Assembly (NCBI GenBank): GCA_963556145.1
Contig: OY744463.1
Span: forward strand, 1,860,001-1,924,000
Origin: Hygrocybe punicea
Lineage: Eukaryota > Basidiomycota > Agaricomycetes > Agaricales > Hygrophoraceae
Direction: 5' to 3'
DNA: 64,000 nt
Shown here: piece after piece, positions 22,169 through 31,511 of the stretch
Layout: every line of letters begins with the position of its first letter
How positions within the stretch are numbered: position 1 is the stretch's first letter
The notes under the pieces: generated by a model
What the model was told of the DNA's origin: nothing
The model's input: the letters and a program-made list of their open reading frames with translations, nothing else
The model's database searches: none
Position numbers and translations under genes: made by a program

Positions 22169-23884
22169 ATGGCTGCATCCTTTTCCTCTTGGCCCCACTC
22201 TCCAATCCTCGCTCCCCTCAAACTCTCCTCCTCACAAGACAAGGACAGGCAGAAGCGTCCCCGTCATCGCCATAGCCCGTCTCAGCTCGCCGCTCTCAAC
22301 CGTCTATACGACAAAACTGAACATCCCCCACTCGATGACCGCTCAGAGCTCGCAGATCGTCTCGGCATGCATGTCTCGTCTCCCTTCTGCTTTCATCTCT
22401 TATCTAATCCTCCCTCTCTCCTTCAGGGAGACAAAGACCGTCAACGCCTGGTTTCAGAATAAAAGGGCATCCGCAAAGAAACGCTCCAGAGGCGGGGCTC
22501 CCTACGATCTCCCTCCACTCTCTTCCAACTCCTCCTCCGCCGTAAACACTCCCCGTCAGGCTGACCTCGAAGACTTTCAGGACGGCGACTTCCCCGTCTA
22601 TGACAACCACGATCGCTCTTCTGTGGTCCTATCTCTCCACGACTCCCGTCAGCAGCCCGCCTTTTACTCGACCACCCCCGAACACACGCAGTTCTTTGCC
22701 GAGGCTGAATCGATGCCCCGCAAAATGCGCTTACGCCCTTCCCCCCATCAAACTGACGCACTCAAACGATTTTACAAGACCAACCCCCATCCGACCAAGG
22801 AACAGAGAGAGGATCTAGGAGAACGCATCGGCATGTAAGCACGCTCAAATCTGTTCATCGCCGTCATCGGTCACCAAAACTTGTTTGTTATCCCCCAGGC
22901 GGTACCAGAGCATAACAAACTGGTTTCAGAATCAACGTAGTCTGGCAAAGAAACGCAACGAAGAAATGGACCCCACAGATGCGTCTGCCAGCAAAAAGTC
23001 CGTTGTTGTACAATCTCATGAGTCACGGACATTCTCTGCTTTCCCACCACCCTCCACTCATCCCTCCTTACCTTCTTCACTCTCGCTGCATTCCAACCAA
23101 CTCTCACACTCTATTGCCCCCAGAGCGCGACGTTCTCCTGGCCGTGCCCCCTCGGCATTACCACTCGACCCTCCCTTTTCATCGCGAGGATCAACCCCAG
23201 CGAGCGCATCCACACCCTACCGCAACAGTGCAGGGCCTCTTTTGCGCCCAAGGCGTACTAGACCAGAACCTTATCAACTAGACGCTCTCAAAGATCTCTT
23301 CACACACAATCCTAATCCATCCATTGAAGAACGTTCTGCTCTCGCTCTAGAAATAGGAATGTACGTCCCTGTGTTTCTTTACTCTGCTCTGTTGTATTCA
23401 TTTCCATGCCCTCCCCGGTACATCTAGGGACGTCGGTAAAGTCACCAACTGGTTCCGAAATCTCCGACAGACAGCCAGAAAAAGGGCCAAGAAGGGTGAC
23501 AACGATGACGACGACGATAGCAACGTCCATTCTTCATCCGTCTCCCGCTCTGGGACACCTTCCTTTCCCTCTTCCTCTTCCTCATCCACAAACGAGCAGG
23601 ATGACCAGATGGATCTAGACGAGCATACTCGCAACCACATCTACGGCCCTTCCGATATGGGCAGCGACGATGAATACCAGGAAGCCGTCACCCCTTCACC
23701 CGAGCCTTCCCCTCCACCCATACCCTCCACCGTACCCCCTCACCGTATTCGTGTGGGCTTCCACCCTGTTGTAGATCCCAAACCCTACTCGGAGTTGGAG
23801 AAGGCGAGTACTGCGAGGTTTTCAGGTGTTAAACTCGATGATGCGCTTTTACTCCTCAGTTTCCACCACCACATTGCGCACTAA
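22169..23884 (+). CDS. Three-homeodomain transcription factor
   Basis: A 508-aa predicted nuclear DNA-binding protein with three homeodomains at about residues 29-88, 165-224 and 318-377. Each ends in a recognition helix with the invariant WF.N core: WFQNKR, WFQNQR and WFRNLR. Exons 22169-22368, 22427-22834, 22899-23360 and 23428-23884 are in phase, and each homeobox is split between helices 2 and 3 at the same phase-2 Met codon (LGM, IGM, EIGM). The first intron uses a GC donor at 22369 (alternatively GT at 22373 with an acceptor a few bases on). Linkers are Ser/Pro-rich with acidic patches; the C-terminal third has DDQMDLDEH and a Pro/Ser stretch. It is not a mating-type HD1/HD2 protein by layout: no partner homeobox gene lies next to it. 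Confidence 0.9.
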
Positions 23885-24103
23885 TGATTTGTCTTTTCTT
23901 TCTTTCTTTTTTGTGTATATGTTCTTTTAGTGCAGTTCGCAAGAACTGGGGTTTTGATTTTTACTTATCTACTTGCTTGAAACTTGGGTCTGCTTATCTG
24001 CGAGATATCTAGTTGAACTGTGACGTTATAATTATGACTCCACTCATGTGACGACCCAAGCCTGAGCTAAAGTCTCTCCCCTCAACGAGTGCTATCAGAT
24101 TCA

Positions 24104-24758
24104 ATGCCTCCCAGTGAATTCTCCCTCTGTCTCCAACACGGTATATGCTACCCCATTCCGAGTCATTATCATCACAGTCTAACGCATACAGCTGGCAGGC
24201 ATCACCGGCGGATTCTTTCCCGTCCGTCCGTCAGCAATCCACACTCTGACCCTCGCAAAGGCAGCTCCAACACTCAGCATCCAGTCTACACTCCCCACAG
24301 AGGGTGGGGATATGGCTCCCAAGTCGCTCTCGGTCTCTGAAGAAGAGCACCAGCGTCTCCTTGATGAGCTGCACAGCATTCTGAAGACGATTCCGACGGA
24401 GTCTCCACCAGGGTGAGTGAGTGAATGAATGAGTCTGAGTCACGCCTGAGTGCGCTGGCGGCCGGCCGAGTTCCGGGGATCATCGATCATCCCTCTTTTA
24501 TGAAACTTTTTTTTTCCCCTCATACAGGAGCGAAGATATATACGGTATGGACACTTCCATCGCGTGGGGATCGGAAGATCTGCAGTGGAGGAACAGTGCG
24601 CCTGGCGGTTGCGTTCATGGGATCAGCGAGACAAGGGTTACTGAGGAGGTGAGTAGCAGCAGTTGGTCATCGAGTCGTTGACTGACTTCGGGCAGGACAA
24701 GGCCAAGTTTAAGCGGGCGGTCGAGATCGTGAACCACTTGGTGAATAAAGCTGGGTGA
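24104..24758 (+). CDS. Small conserved hypothetical protein
   Basis: A 144-aa product from four phase-consistent exons (24104-24140, 24199-24412, 24528-24648, 24696-24758); no single frame reveals it. It starts MPPSEFSLCLQHG, has a hydrophobic beta-like segment (AIHTLTLAKAAPTLSIQ), a helix (EEHQRLLDELHSILKTIP), a hallmark TESPPGSEDIYGMDTSIAWG, then a Cys-containing loop (GGCVHGISE) and a charged final helix (DKAKFKRAVEIVNHLV). I recall similar SEDIYG-type small proteins in other Agaricomycetes, without assigned function. No signal peptide or membrane span is visible. Confidence 0.72.
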
Positions 24759-25540
24759 GAATATTGGGGCATTGAAAGCTTGGGTATTGTCACAGCATTA
24801 CTCTCGGGTTATGACGGGTGTGGGGACATCAGGAAAACGTGGAGACCCCGGTAAGGCATGGCGGAGTTGACAATTGCTAATCAGCCGCCCAGCCACTGAT
24901 CTAATATTACCTCTTCTTACCTTGGCGCAGAATTATTTTAGGCTTAGCTCATGTAATATCGTGCTGGTAAATAAATATCTGGTATTACCATTTCAGTGGC
25001 GGAATGGCAACATTTTATCATTTACTGGCATAATGATATGGCCTTAGTATGTCCTTATCATAGTGCCAGCATTCCTGGCAGTGCATGGATGGGGTTACCA
25101 TGGACTGGAATTATTTTAATGTGAATTCATTTCTGGCAAATAAATATCTATTATTACATCGGTAGACGACAAATCCCAGTGAAAAGTCGCAAGTTTTAAA
25201 AAGATTTAGATATGATAAGTCCTTTTAAATTGGGTTGCAAATAATAAAATCGTTTCGAGAGAAAAGACAACGATTAAAAATGAATAAACTAACCAAAAAT
25301 AGAGACTTATGTTCTTGTAGACTCGTACTCACAAAAACTCTTTTTTTGTGTAACTAAGACAAGATGTATCCAATACGAGAATAAATACGAGAACCGCACT
25401 GTATGCCTATGATGTCATGGGACTTAACATTTTTTCGTTCGTTCCGTCCTTGCCACTTCCCTCCTCTACCACCACCACTATCACCATTATGACGACTACC
25501 ACTAACCGAGCACAGCACCCTCAACAGGCCTGTCGTCGAG
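24759..25540. other. Intergenic, with a diverged repeat pair
   Basis: Two AT-rich units share AATTATTTTA and then TGG(T/C)AAATAAATATCT and ATTAC (about 24931-24998 and 25109-25160), a diverged direct repeat about 175 bp apart. No gene is supported. The right end is the leader of the kinase pseudogene. Confidence 0.5.
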
Positions 25541-25541
25541 G

Positions 25542-27400
25542 ATGTCACCCCCGCTCACCGTCCTCCCTAGCGCCCTCCCTCAACTCTCCCGGGCCCTGTC
25601 CCTCCTCGGTACCTCCCCGTCTGTCTCCTCCACCTTCTCTGACATCTCCGTATTGTCTCTCCCCTCTATCCCCTCACCGTGCATATCGCTTGGCCCTCCT
25701 CTAGCATCCCGAGCACGCCCTCAAGCAAGACGTCTGCATTTTTTGGAAGCCCCTTTAGTACCCGCCCCCCTTCGCCAGCGCCCCCACCCAATCATCATCA
25801 CTACAAATCCTCCTCCCTCGACTCTGTACCCACCCACCAAGATCCTGCGTCTCTCACAATCCCAACACGTCTCCCAGCTCTCTCTCGCCTTTTCCCCTCG
25901 CGCTACCTCACCGATCTCGCCATCGACGTCCCCACCGATCTCCATCAACATAAACGTGACTTCCTCGACCTTGACACTGAACACCTCCTCATCTCGTCCC
26001 CTATCTCGTTTGACGCAGAGTCCCCCCCCTGCCCACCGTCCCTGGTCCCCTCTCTTTCGTCTTCTCCGTCTTCCACTTCCACCTCCGCCTCCCTACCACC
26101 TCCACCACCCATAGACCCTGTATATTATCCAGAGAACCCGGACTCTGCTCTCGTCCCCGGATCTATTCTTTCCTCTCACACCCCCGGCAGTCGGCCCGCC
26201 CCACATCACTCTCATACTCGTGCGTACTCTTGGCCAGGGCGCGTTCAGCAGTGTCTGGCTCGCCGACGACGCGCGTAGGGGCATATCCAAAAGGTGCTCA
26301 CATTGCTGGCACGACTCCAGTCGTGGAGGCCCTCCGGGGACTTGGCATCACCAAGTCCGCCGAATCCGGTTCGGATCTTCGCAGGGTGGATGTAGGGGTG
26401 GGCTCACGGCTTGTCGCGGTCAAGACAATGCCTAGGGCACGCGAGCAAGATCGTGACCGCAACAGCGACCGCACGCGCGTCGGGTTCGTCAGGGAGGTGG
26501 AGGTCCTCCGGGTGCGCACCTTTTTTCTTTGAATTTTTTAATACTCGTGTTATATCCAATGGGATTACTAATGGCTGACAGCGCTGCAGCACATCGCACA
26601 TCCGGCACTCCTTGGTGCGTTCTCGACGTCGACCCACCACGTCCTCGTGCTCCCCCACCTCGTTGGTGGAGACCTCCTCACTCTCGTCAACAACGATGGT
26701 GCGTGCGGTGCCCTGAGCGAGAGCACGCTCCAGCGTATGTGGTGCGAGCTCTGTAGTGCCGTTGCATGGATGCACAGCGTCGGGCTCGTGCACCGCGACA
26801 TCAAGCTTGAAAGTGAGCATATCTTGTTTCCACCATCACATTCACCCTCTTAATATTTTTTCTCTGCACACGCAGATATCCTCCTCGTTGCCCCCCTAGA
26901 CCCGCTGCCCCCATCCTCACGCATATTGACGCAGCTAGGCAATTTTGGACTGGCGCGTTTCGTGGATCCCCGTGCGCCTCGCCTACGCACCCGCTGTGGC
27001 AGCGAGGCCTACACCACTCCAGAGCTCGTCACGGCTGGCCGCGGATACGATGCACGTGCAACGGACGCTTGGGCGTGTGGCGTCGTGCTGTTCGCGGTTT
27101 GTGTACGGCGATTGCCATTTGGGGATGGCGTAGACGCAGATGCAGGCGAAGGAACGGGGATCCGTGGGGAGCCAGGTTCGTTGGGGCGGCAGGGATATGG
27201 GTATAGTGAGGCGCAAAGAGCAGAGGGGGAGATGATGGAGGGGAAGGGTGGGTGGGCAGAGAGGAGGCGGATTGCGCGGGGAGAGTATGAGTGGCCGTCT
27301 GTGCTAGTGCTGGGGAGGGGGTGGCGAGACAGAACAGGTGGCAACCGGAGAGCAGGGGAGCCGGAATGGGGAGCCGGAATGGGCACAGGGGACGGGGAGT
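25542..27400 (+). pseudogene. Broken Ser/Thr protein kinase (NFG, truncated C-lobe)
   Basis: The N-terminus is a Ser/Pro-rich region in one frame (25542-26110) that moves to another frame at about 26,105 (IDPVYYPENPDSALVPG) and back at about 26,195, just before the kinase domain. The Gly loop is LGQGAFSSVW, then a 46-bp intron (26275-26320) and LVAVKTMPR with the ATP lysine. Exons near 26520-26580 and 26811-26876 are separated by short introns. HRDIKLEN is intact, but the metal-binding DFG is NFG (QLGNFGLARF). PE of the APE motif is present in CGSEAYTTPELV. After RRIARGEYEWP the C-lobe stops matching a kinase and runs into unrelated sequence ending at 27504. Two frame shifts, the Asn substitution and the lost C-lobe argue for a pseudogene. 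Confidence 0.75.
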
Positions 27401-27683
27401 GCAGATTTAGTTTTAATCTAAATGCGGCAGCGTTTAGGCCAATGACGCCTGGTCAATTTAAATGTTGGCCCATCCCTTTGGATCAGTTACTTCCTTGCTG
27501 GTGAATTAAAATACATTGTACTCACAGTAACTTCAGCAAATGCTGAAGTGAGTTGACATGCAGAAATTAAGCCAAGGGATCATTTATTGTACCTCAAAAC
27601 ATCTTCCACAACCTTGAAATAAGAAGCAAGAGCAGGATGAAGAGAGAATAGAAAAAAAATAAGACACTGTCAGGGAGGGTCAA
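27401..27683. other. Foreign-looking sequence after the kinase breakpoint, with hairpin
   Basis: AT-rich DNA that abruptly replaces the GC-rich kinase exon. 27530-27549 forms a hairpin with 9-bp arms (ACTTCAGCA/TGCTGAAGT) and a 2-nt loop. It may be the end of an inserted or rearranged segment; no element was identified. Confidence 0.4.
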
Positions 27684-27972
27684 CTATCCGTTTAGAGAAA
27701 CGGACATGAGAACATACAGCTTAATTTCCCGTTTCAAACGGTAGATTTCCCGTTTCAAATGCGCTTCGCGCCTTTCCGCCGCCTTTCGCCACTGTTTCTC
27801 TTGCCCCGCCTCGGACTGGTCGTCTGGTAGCCGGCCGATCGCTATGAATCCGTCAGTATGGTTTCATTCCGGGGTAATGGGACTCGGACTTACTGATATT
27901 AAATTGATCACCTCTGAAGTCATTCAGGGTGCAGGCGTTCATCTGGATATGTTGAGCGCGGTTGAATGACAT
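27684..27972 (-). CDS. Small basic coiled-coil protein, hypothetical
   Basis: A two-exon minus-strand gene (27894-27972 and 27684-27841) with clean GTAAG...ATAG splice sites and matching phase, giving 78 aa. The start MSFNRAQHIQMNACTLNDF, followed by RGDQFNI, resembles the N-acid/Asn-rich openings of many short basidiomycete proteins. The second exon is a highly charged helix (QWRKAAERREAHLKREIYRL). There is no membrane span. It sits among decayed fragments but shows no lesion itself. Function unknown. Confidence 0.5.
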
Positions 27973-28162
27973 AGGACAAGATAGAAATGGTTGGAATACT
28001 GAGTAGGCGAGAAACTACTAGAAACAGCGCGGATCTGACGAAGGTAGTAATGTCTTAGTCTGATGGGGGAAAAGAAAGAAAAAATCGGAGTTAACTTTAA
28101 ATCAGTAATAGTGCGACTGACAACAAACTCACAAAACTCACTCGCTCGTGCCTCTTCGGACA

Positions 28163-28357
28163 CTACCCGACCCCTCGACGATCATCCACGGCAATCCAAA
28201 GAGTACGCTCTATCCTGCGCGACGTTGAAACGGTGAACTTGGCTTCATCATGATGAAGCTTGAGGCCAAGGCCTTGAGCTAGATCTAGAGCTTGGGCTTG
28301 AGCTTGAAGCGCTTCCAGCTTGCCACGGCCGAAAGCAAATTTCCTTAATTGAGTCAT
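28163..28357 (-). other. Unrecognised 64-codon frame between kinase and CAND1 remnants
   Basis: An ATG-started frame with an Ala/Gln/Leu-rich repeat-like segment (LEALQAQAQALDLAQGLGL). It ends about 20 bp before the CAND1 remnant begins on the opposite strand. It could be a first exon of a minus-strand gene or chance; splice partners were not found. Confidence 0.25.
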
Positions 28358-28359
28358 AC

Positions 28360-29650
28360 CATAGCGTTGAAGACCATCACTGCCGAGCTACCGCCAGATG
28401 GGAAGATTGCTGCGACGGCGTGCGCCAAGTTAACACCCAAACTTCTTGCACAAGTATCCAATGTATGTATTGTTTCCACCACGTTCGGCAGTCCTCAACT
28501 AATATAACACCATTACAGCCAGATACCCCACCTGAAACACTGATTGAAACCCTCTCTATTCTGTCCATCCTAATCAGCCGATTCCCCTCCAACCTATCCA
28601 GCACCACTTTAAACCCACAACCACTAACCGTTCTAGCTCCTTTGTTGGCCCACCAACGTCCGGTTGTTCGAAAACGCGCCATCATCACCCTCGCGCAGTT
28701 CATCCCAACATCTCAACCCGAGCTATTTGGGGGACTTCTGAAATCCTTTGTGTACCCCTTTCTTACCACTTCGGCAAGTGTAGAAAAGCAACGCACAACT
28801 TCGCAGCTCGTGGCGGCTGTGGCGAGACATTCAGCGTTGCAAATTGCGCCTGTACTGGGAGATATCGTTCCGGGGATTTTGAAAGCAGTTCAAAAAGATG
28901 ACGAGCTCCGAGAGAGTGGACTTCAGGCAAATTTGTGTTCATCAAGGCAAGTCATCGTACTGACGTGAAGATATGGCAGGCTCTGGAAGCACTCGTACTT
29001 CGGTGCCCTGCCGAGATCACTCTCTTCCTCAACTCAATCGTGCTGGTTGGGAATCAGTTCATTAAACATGATCCGGTAAGTTCTTGGCACGACAATCGAT
29101 GTTTTCATTCCTGTTGACCATCGTAACAACAGAATTATGCTGGTGATGAGGGAGACGAAGACGAAGACATGGCTGACGCCGAAGGCGATGATGACGACGA
29201 CGACGCAGGGCTCGATGGGTGAGTGTAATATATATCTCAATTACATTTTGCCTCTGAAACATGGTCTTGGATCAGGTACTCTGACGACGAAGACACTTCT
29301 TACAAAATACGCCGGTCAGCCACCAAATTGCTGGCGGCCATTGTGAGCACGCGCCCAGAACTTCTTGTGTCGATATACAAGGAAGTGTCACCTGTCCTCA
29401 TCTCCCGCTTTGGTGATCGCGAAGAGACAGTCCGCCTTGAAGTTTGGGCAACCTATGTCGTGCTTCTCAACCAGACAGCCGTCTATAGCGGCCATCCTCA
29501 AGCCAAGGATGCCGATTCCAATATCCGCGGAAAGAGGAAACGTGATAATGAGACTATGGATGTCGAAGAGTCTCCTTACACGCTTTTGCGGAGCCAGGTG
29601 CCTTCACTATCCAAGGCACTTCTAAGTCAATTCAAGTCTGTAGAAAAAAA
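28360..29650 (+). pseudogene. CAND1/TIP120 fragment lacking both ends
   Basis: Coding exons match the HEAT-repeat cullin regulator CAND1, which binds unneddylated cullin-RING cores and exchanges substrate receptors. Visible pieces: ALKTITAELPPDGKIAA, then after an intron (28460-28518) PDTPPETLIETLSILSILIS, RKRAIITLAQFIP, and QIAPVLGDIVPGILKAV; then LEALVLRCPAEI, the acidic loop (about 29133-29220, nearly all Asp/Glu/Gly), YKIRRSATKLLAAIV and a last segment ending LSKALLSQFKSVEKK. This spans only about residues 90-400 of a protein of about 1,200. The left break lies just upstream of a preserved intron acceptor (28361); the right break is at about 29,650. No frameshift was seen within the kept exons. 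Confidence 0.75.
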
Positions 29651-30067
29651 AGTTAGACCCATAGACGTCTTATTAAACGCATGTCCAGTCGGAGTTTCAC
29701 TCCAAGCGCCAACATCACAAGTTCCAGGCCTCAACACACACCAATACGGCTGCAACGAGATAGCCTTGATGTCCCGGCGCACCATCCGGTACCGTAAGTC
29801 GTGCAACCGCGGAAGCGCGCTAGCAATGTTACGCACGCGACCACTGGGGGGCGTCGCCCCGTCCAGAAAACCTCAGCGGAGCTGGCGGCGCGAGGCCAGA
29901 CGATCGAATCGAGGTTCTCTGGAGAAGATTATTCGGTCCAAAGCAATTGTTCGCCTGCATCGACAAGGCGAGATTTTTAATTATGTGACAAAATTTTCAG
30001 CAGACGAAACACGGTCTTACCGCCAAGAACAAGTTGCGTCTGTGATGAGATGATGTTTACGAGAGGA
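29627..30067 (-). other. Sequence after the CAND1 break; unrecognised minus-strand frame
   Basis: The plus-strand continuation of the CAND1 frame is nonsense (Arg/Ser-rich). On the minus strand, 29836-29627 reads KAISLQPYWCVLRPGTCDVG and AWSETPTGHAFNKTSMGL, which has the look of a conserved extracellular or enzyme domain, but I do not recognise it and it lacks ends. Possibly another truncated gene joined tail to tail with CAND1. Confidence 0.3.
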
Positions 30068-31405
30068 TCAAAGGTGTATGACTGGAAGTTGATATCCACC
30101 AAAATCGGCTAAAATGAGTTCGTGGGAGGGAAATGGATTAAGGGAAAGGCAATATTTGGGGACATGTACGGCAGCGGTATCGTCAGTCCGGTATGGAGTG
30201 AATCCTGTGAGTTGGGCGGCCGGTGAAGAACTGCTGGCTCTCCGTTCCAGGTCGTAGAAGACGAGGGCCAGAAGATGGCCGTCAATGATGAATTCCTGTG
30301 TTATAGTGGTCTGCAAAGCTAATTAATAGACACGTGGATCAGTATACGGCGAGCATGTGGAAAACATCTGTGGTGTATGCGTACTTGCATCAAGCCATCG
30401 ACTCCTGCTGAGAGACGATTCTGTGTGAAGGAACCTTCGCCATATCGCCATAGATATACTAGACGCGACTAGTTGAAGAGTTTCGGCCTCCTCGGAGATG
30501 CGAGCCTTTCCAACATAGACCCGGTAACGCACTTGGCTGAAGAAGGCCATGGGGCATTGAAAGTGACGGAACCATGAAAACCATGGAGTGTGGGCAGGCT
30601 ATGAATATCGTCAATTGATGGGAGGGATAGTTTAATTTGAATGGTGATCGGTGAGAGTGAACGGAGAGATGTGGCTCTCAAGGCGTCGAATGACAAGTTG
30701 TATGATGACATTCCCTCAGCCCAAAGGCACAGGCTGGATATTTTGTTTGTTGTTGGGGATGTAGGTGACGGAAAAACACTACTTCGCCTCGCGGAAGGAG
30801 CCTGATCGAAGAAACGTGCTCGGTTCACGGGAGTTTCCAGTTTGCGACCTGCGATGACCCAGAAGATGCACCGCGACTCACTGGCGGATAGGAATTGGCT
30901 TCACATTCCATGTTGAAAAACGTCACAGCAGATGTAGAAGCTGTGTTGGACATCTCGGTGTTCGAAAGTAAAGGTTGATGAGGGCGAGCTGCGTGATACA
31001 GGCGATGACGAGAGCACCACGCTCCCGATTTCGTTGTTTGAAGGTAAGGGTGAGTGGCGGTGAGGTGATTCGATAGAGAATGGTGCTGTGGAATATGAAT
31101 CGAAGATAGCACTGCATGGCTGCAAGGGAGGGTGCGAAGGACTCTCGAACTTGAAGTCGCCGGAAGAAAATCCTGGGGATGGGGGTGAAGGAGAAAGACG
31201 GGGAACCGGGTCCACCGGCATCGCCATCGGGAGGGATCAATGCACCAGATTCGCACAGGTCTTCTGCCTTTACGGTGGCTAACAAACCACTTTCGAGGAA
31301 AAGCTCTTCGCCTCCTGTTACCAAATGGAACTCTGCATATATTGCTGCGGAAAATAGAAACAGGAGAAAAAAACCATACCTCTGACCAAGTTTTGAATGG
31401 ATCAC
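30068..31405 (-). pseudogene. Decayed multi-exon gene of unknown function
   Basis: Minus-strand frames chain as one protein: a Ser/Pro-rich N-terminal half (PSPPSPGFSSGDFKFESPSH), an FFNMECEANSYPPVSRG segment, NRARFFDQAPSARRSSVFP, then a conserved-looking core ISSLCLWAEGMSSYNLSFDA, SPITIQIKLSLPSIDDIHSL, HGFHGSVTFNAPWPSSAKCV, VYVGKARISEEAETLQLV and TITQEFIIDGHLLALVFYDL. The core passes between frames at about 30,530 with no intron and at about 30,840 with only a 33-bp candidate intron, so at least one frameshift is present. It looks like a transcription-factor type protein (low-complexity N-terminus, beta-rich core), but I cannot name the fold. Confidence 0.45.
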
Positions 31406-31511
31406 AGCTATTATTAGTATCAGAGGTAAGTCATGACATCTCGTTAGTCAGTAAATAATTTACCTGGTTGGGCTATTTCCCAGCCACCTCCGCAGTCCTA
31501 TTGATACACGT

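Noticed and set aside
22169..23884. Mating-type (HD1/HD2) locus
   Set aside because: Three homeodomains in one protein and no divergent partner homeobox gene; neighbours are not the usual MIP-flanked set.
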